Part shown: positions 61,390 to 64,000 of the stretch, one piece after another
Numbering within the stretch: position 1 is the stretch's first letter
Layout: each line of letters begins with the position of its first letter
Assembly (NCBI GenBank): GCA_011009095.1
Contig: VTPC01091261.1
Coordinates: 66,177-130,176 of the forward strand
DNA from: Ignelater luminosus
Taxonomy: Eukaryota; Arthropoda; Insecta; Coleoptera; Elateridae
Direction: 5' to 3'
DNA length: 64,000 nt
Program-made: the position numbers and the translations under genes
The notes under the pieces: model-generated
What the model saw: the letters and a program-made list of their open reading frames with translations, nothing else
Databases searched by the model: none
Told to the model about the DNA's origin: nothing

Positions 61390-63025
61390 GCATCAATAAA
61401 TTAGCTTTGATGATAGTTTTGAAGTTGAATTCTGTTAAAAGAAAACAAATCCCTAGACATTTCCTATCAATTACAACTTGTTTATATTGGGTTGTGTAAC
61501 TTACTATATACTCTGTCTCGTTTCTATAGTTCCTGCTAAATTTTTGTCGTGTTGGTAACAATACCTTATTGTGCTACTCCCATTAGATTATTATTGTTCT
61601 TTGGTTTGCTGTTAACTAATTAATCATATATATATTTAACTAATATGTTTAATCTAAATCTAACTTTGAAAACGCTAGAAATTTGAAATGGAGTGGAATT
61701 ATAGAAATGAGACAGGGATAGATGAGAGAACATCATTTTTATAGATGCCTTGATCGTATTCAACACATACTTTGCTTGAAACGTTAAGATTCAATTCAAT
61801 CAATCGCAGAATTTCAACAAATCAGATTAACTTGAAATAATAAATTAAAATAAACATTACGAATAATCATATTTTTGTTCAGTTTCTTTTAGAAAAAAAC
61901 TGTGTTTTTAATATAATAAAGAAAATCCTTAAGCATCTTTTTCTTACGAAATATTTTGCTCTTTTACATTTAAAAGAATTACAAATTACTGATTGCCCCC
62001 ACTAATTAATAGTATCCTTTTAGAGCTGTACTTGTTTAGGGAAATAGCTTTCATTTCATGTTTTTAATTTACACAATTCTATGGGTTTTCTATGTATTGG
62101 CTAATAGAGACATAGTAGGATAGTTTGCCTAGCAAATCATTTTATAAAAATGTTACCTAATTTATAATCAAGATCTAAAAACTATCAAATATTTGCATAT
62201 CAAAAATAATCTTTTAGAACAATAATGCATTTGGAATTTACAGATGTTTGTTTTGATGTGTTTTTGCAAACATAGCTTGTTTTATTGTACCCACAAGTTG
62301 TTTTGACTGCAAAATATTTGATGAAGGAATAAAAACATTTAAACTACACTGCATCCATTTAATTTTTTTCACACATAATTAAATGCGTTATTTGTATATT
62401 TGTTGTGATGAGTCTGTTGGTTACAACAATAAAATATTTATATTTTATTTGACAGTACATATGTGAAAGGTTTGTGGAAAAAATTTCTTATCACTGCAAT
62501 AAGGAAATAAGATAACAATTGAAACGTTTGTTCAGTTCTGCTTAATATTAATTGTTGTGTAGATATGCTGATAAATAGTACACACAATATTACATTTCGA
62601 AATAAAAATTGAAATTCTGAAAAGTCCCATTTCTCTATTATTCCCTGTTTAATCATTCAGAAGGTATTACAAATTACAATTATTGCTATCATTACAATAT
62701 TCAAAGCTTTATTATAAACCTTATCTCTGGTAGAAATAGAAATTTATCGATGCATATTGGCAACAATTTGATTACGTTGATGAAAACGGTAACTTCGTAA
62801 TTTTATCATTAAAACTGGATGACAGGTGACCATCGTCACTGGTAGGTTTGACTAAATATAGTACTGACACATTAAGACGTAAAACAACTGTTTTATTATC
62901 TAATGCCTGATATGTAGTCGTATATATTATAAGATTAGTGCTATTGAAAATTAAAACATGTATCTGAAACAAATGAGCCGTATTAAATTCGAGTTGCTTT
63001 TTTTAGGTTTTCTTCTTTATTTAAC
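61390..63025. other. Unannotated stretch
   Basis: AT-rich sequence with no recognised feature. Confidence 0.5.
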
Positions 63026-63034
63026 CTGATTTCA

Positions 63035-63305
63035 TATTCCCGAACTCATGGATAGGAAGAAACGCGCCGGTTGCGTGACCACCTCGATCCCCCGATCTGT
63101 CTGTTTTAGATTTTTATTTATGGGGAATGGTAAAAGATAGGGTATATCAAAAGTCGTACGACACAGTAGATGACCTTAGAGAAGCTGTACTAGAAGTTTT
63201 TTGATAATATTGATGGACGTTCCGTTAGAAAAACAACAAATTCTGTTTTAAAAAGGTGTAACTTGTGCATTAATCATAATGGTGGACCCTTTAAACATCT
63301 TTAGT
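63035..63305 (+). mobile_element. C-terminal fragment of a mariner-superfamily transposase
   Basis: From about 63037 a plus-strand frame reads FPNSWIGRNAPVA, a stop, then PPRSPDLSVLDFYLWGMVKD and RVYQKSYDTVDDLREAV. This is the last catalytic block of IS630-Tc1-mariner transposases of the WPPRSPDLxPLDFFLWG kind, with the third catalytic D retained in LDFYLWG. After one frame shift, RRCNLCINHNGGPFKHL-like residues (about 63255-63302; first residues approximate) give the typical C-terminus (GGHFEHLL). The first two catalytic residues and the DNA-binding region are absent. The fragment is 5'-truncated with respect to its gene and unrelated in detail to the rosa-type copy. Confidence 0.7.
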
Positions 63306-64000
63306 CTTAAATACTTCACATAATTTAATTACATTGTTTTGGTACTACTTTATTTATATCCTAATTTCCTTTATTGTTTCTTAATTTATCGTTTGTCATT
63401 CTCTGTTTATTAGTTTCTCAGGATTTATTTTTATTTAAAATTGTAAGTCCAACGAATAAATATTTCACACCAAAATATTTACGTTTATAATTTCGAAATT
63501 AAAAAGTGTTAATAACTTGCTTGAATTTTATTATTAAAAGCGATGCGCATTTATCAATTGTTTCCATAGCCTACTACTTGAACAGTTCGAAAATGAAAAG
63601 AAAAAAGGTCATAATTTATTTATTTGTAAAAATAACTATGTCAAGTGGTATATCGTTAGAATGGTTGAAAAAGGGCCTTTTTTATAAAGTCATGGTCGAC
63701 TATGGTTGCCATTAGAAAAAACATAAACTTGTGTCATAACTCAAACATTACAGCTTAAATAAAAACTTTGGTTAGACTGTATTATTAAGCACACAATTAT
63801 CTGCAACTTTTTCCTTTACACATTTTTTCTAAAGTCGATAATAACAGAGCCATAGGCACCGAACAAAATAACAAAAAAATTGTTTTTGCAAGATATCTAG
63901 TTAGCCATGCGTTTTTTCCGAAAAACAAAAAGCTCATTAAATTGAGCTCGTAAAACTGCAATTCTTTCCCCATTTAATCGTCTCTCTATCTCCGCTAGTT
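63306..64000. other. Unannotated stretch
   Basis: AT-rich sequence; nothing recognised. Confidence 0.5.

Overview
The window is AT-rich eukaryotic DNA, almost certainly from an arthropod and most likely an insect. It is gene-poor and full of transposable-element debris: non-LTR retrotransposons (LINEs), Tc1/mariner-superfamily DNA transposons, hAT-type miniature elements, a pogo-like fragment, and Penelope-like or retrozyme-like pieces carrying hammerhead-ribozyme motifs. Nothing looks bacterial: there are no operons, rRNA genes or CRISPR arrays. No host protein-coding gene could be identified with confidence. A few possible exons and CpG-rich patches are listed at low confidence. The species cannot be named from the sequence alone.

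Layout. 1-5.8 kb: nothing recognised. 5.85-6.39 kb: a 511-bp insertion between 16-bp direct repeats, holding two hammerhead-like ribozyme motifs in inverted orientation. 8.0-8.7 kb (+) and 12.2-12.7 kb (-): RNase H-type LINE tails. 13.0-14.1 kb (-): a very decayed RT-like tract. 17.9-18.35 kb (-): a LINE reverse-transcriptase (RT) piece, with a degenerate hammerhead-like motif just beside it. 20.43-21.70 kb: a Tc1-like transposon with both ends and one frame break. 24.7-25.9 kb (+): an RT fragment. 26-33.7 kb: mostly unique sequence, with CpG-rich patches at 27.3-28.4 and 29.2 kb. 33.71-34.02 kb: a hAT MITE with a perfect 8-bp target duplication. 34.24 kb: a 98-nt hairpin. 34.9-35.2 kb: a pogo-like fragment. 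39.3-42.9 kb (-): two RTE-like LINEs in the same orientation, each ending in an AAG-type tail.

43.95-45.26 kb holds the best-preserved gene of the window: a complete DD41D (rosa-type) mariner-superfamily transposon with an uninterrupted 361-codon transposase, perfect 31-bp terminal repeats and a TA duplication. 49.1-50.3 kb (-): an RNase H LINE with a (TAG)n tail. 50.8-51.2 kb: a fold-back MITE. 52.4-53.8 kb (+): an RTE-like LINE. 57.38 kb (-): a second, degenerate hammerhead with a classic stem II. 60.8-61.3 kb (-) and 63.03-63.3 kb (+): remains of two further Tc1/mariner-superfamily transposases.

How the parts relate: the LINE fragments are 5'-truncated, and several keep the short tandem-repeat tails left by target-primed reverse transcription. 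The short elements (hAT MITE, fold-back) have no proteins of their own and would have been moved by relatives elsewhere. The rosa copy could in principle still make transposase. The points most worth a second look are the hammerhead motifs and the intact rosa copy.
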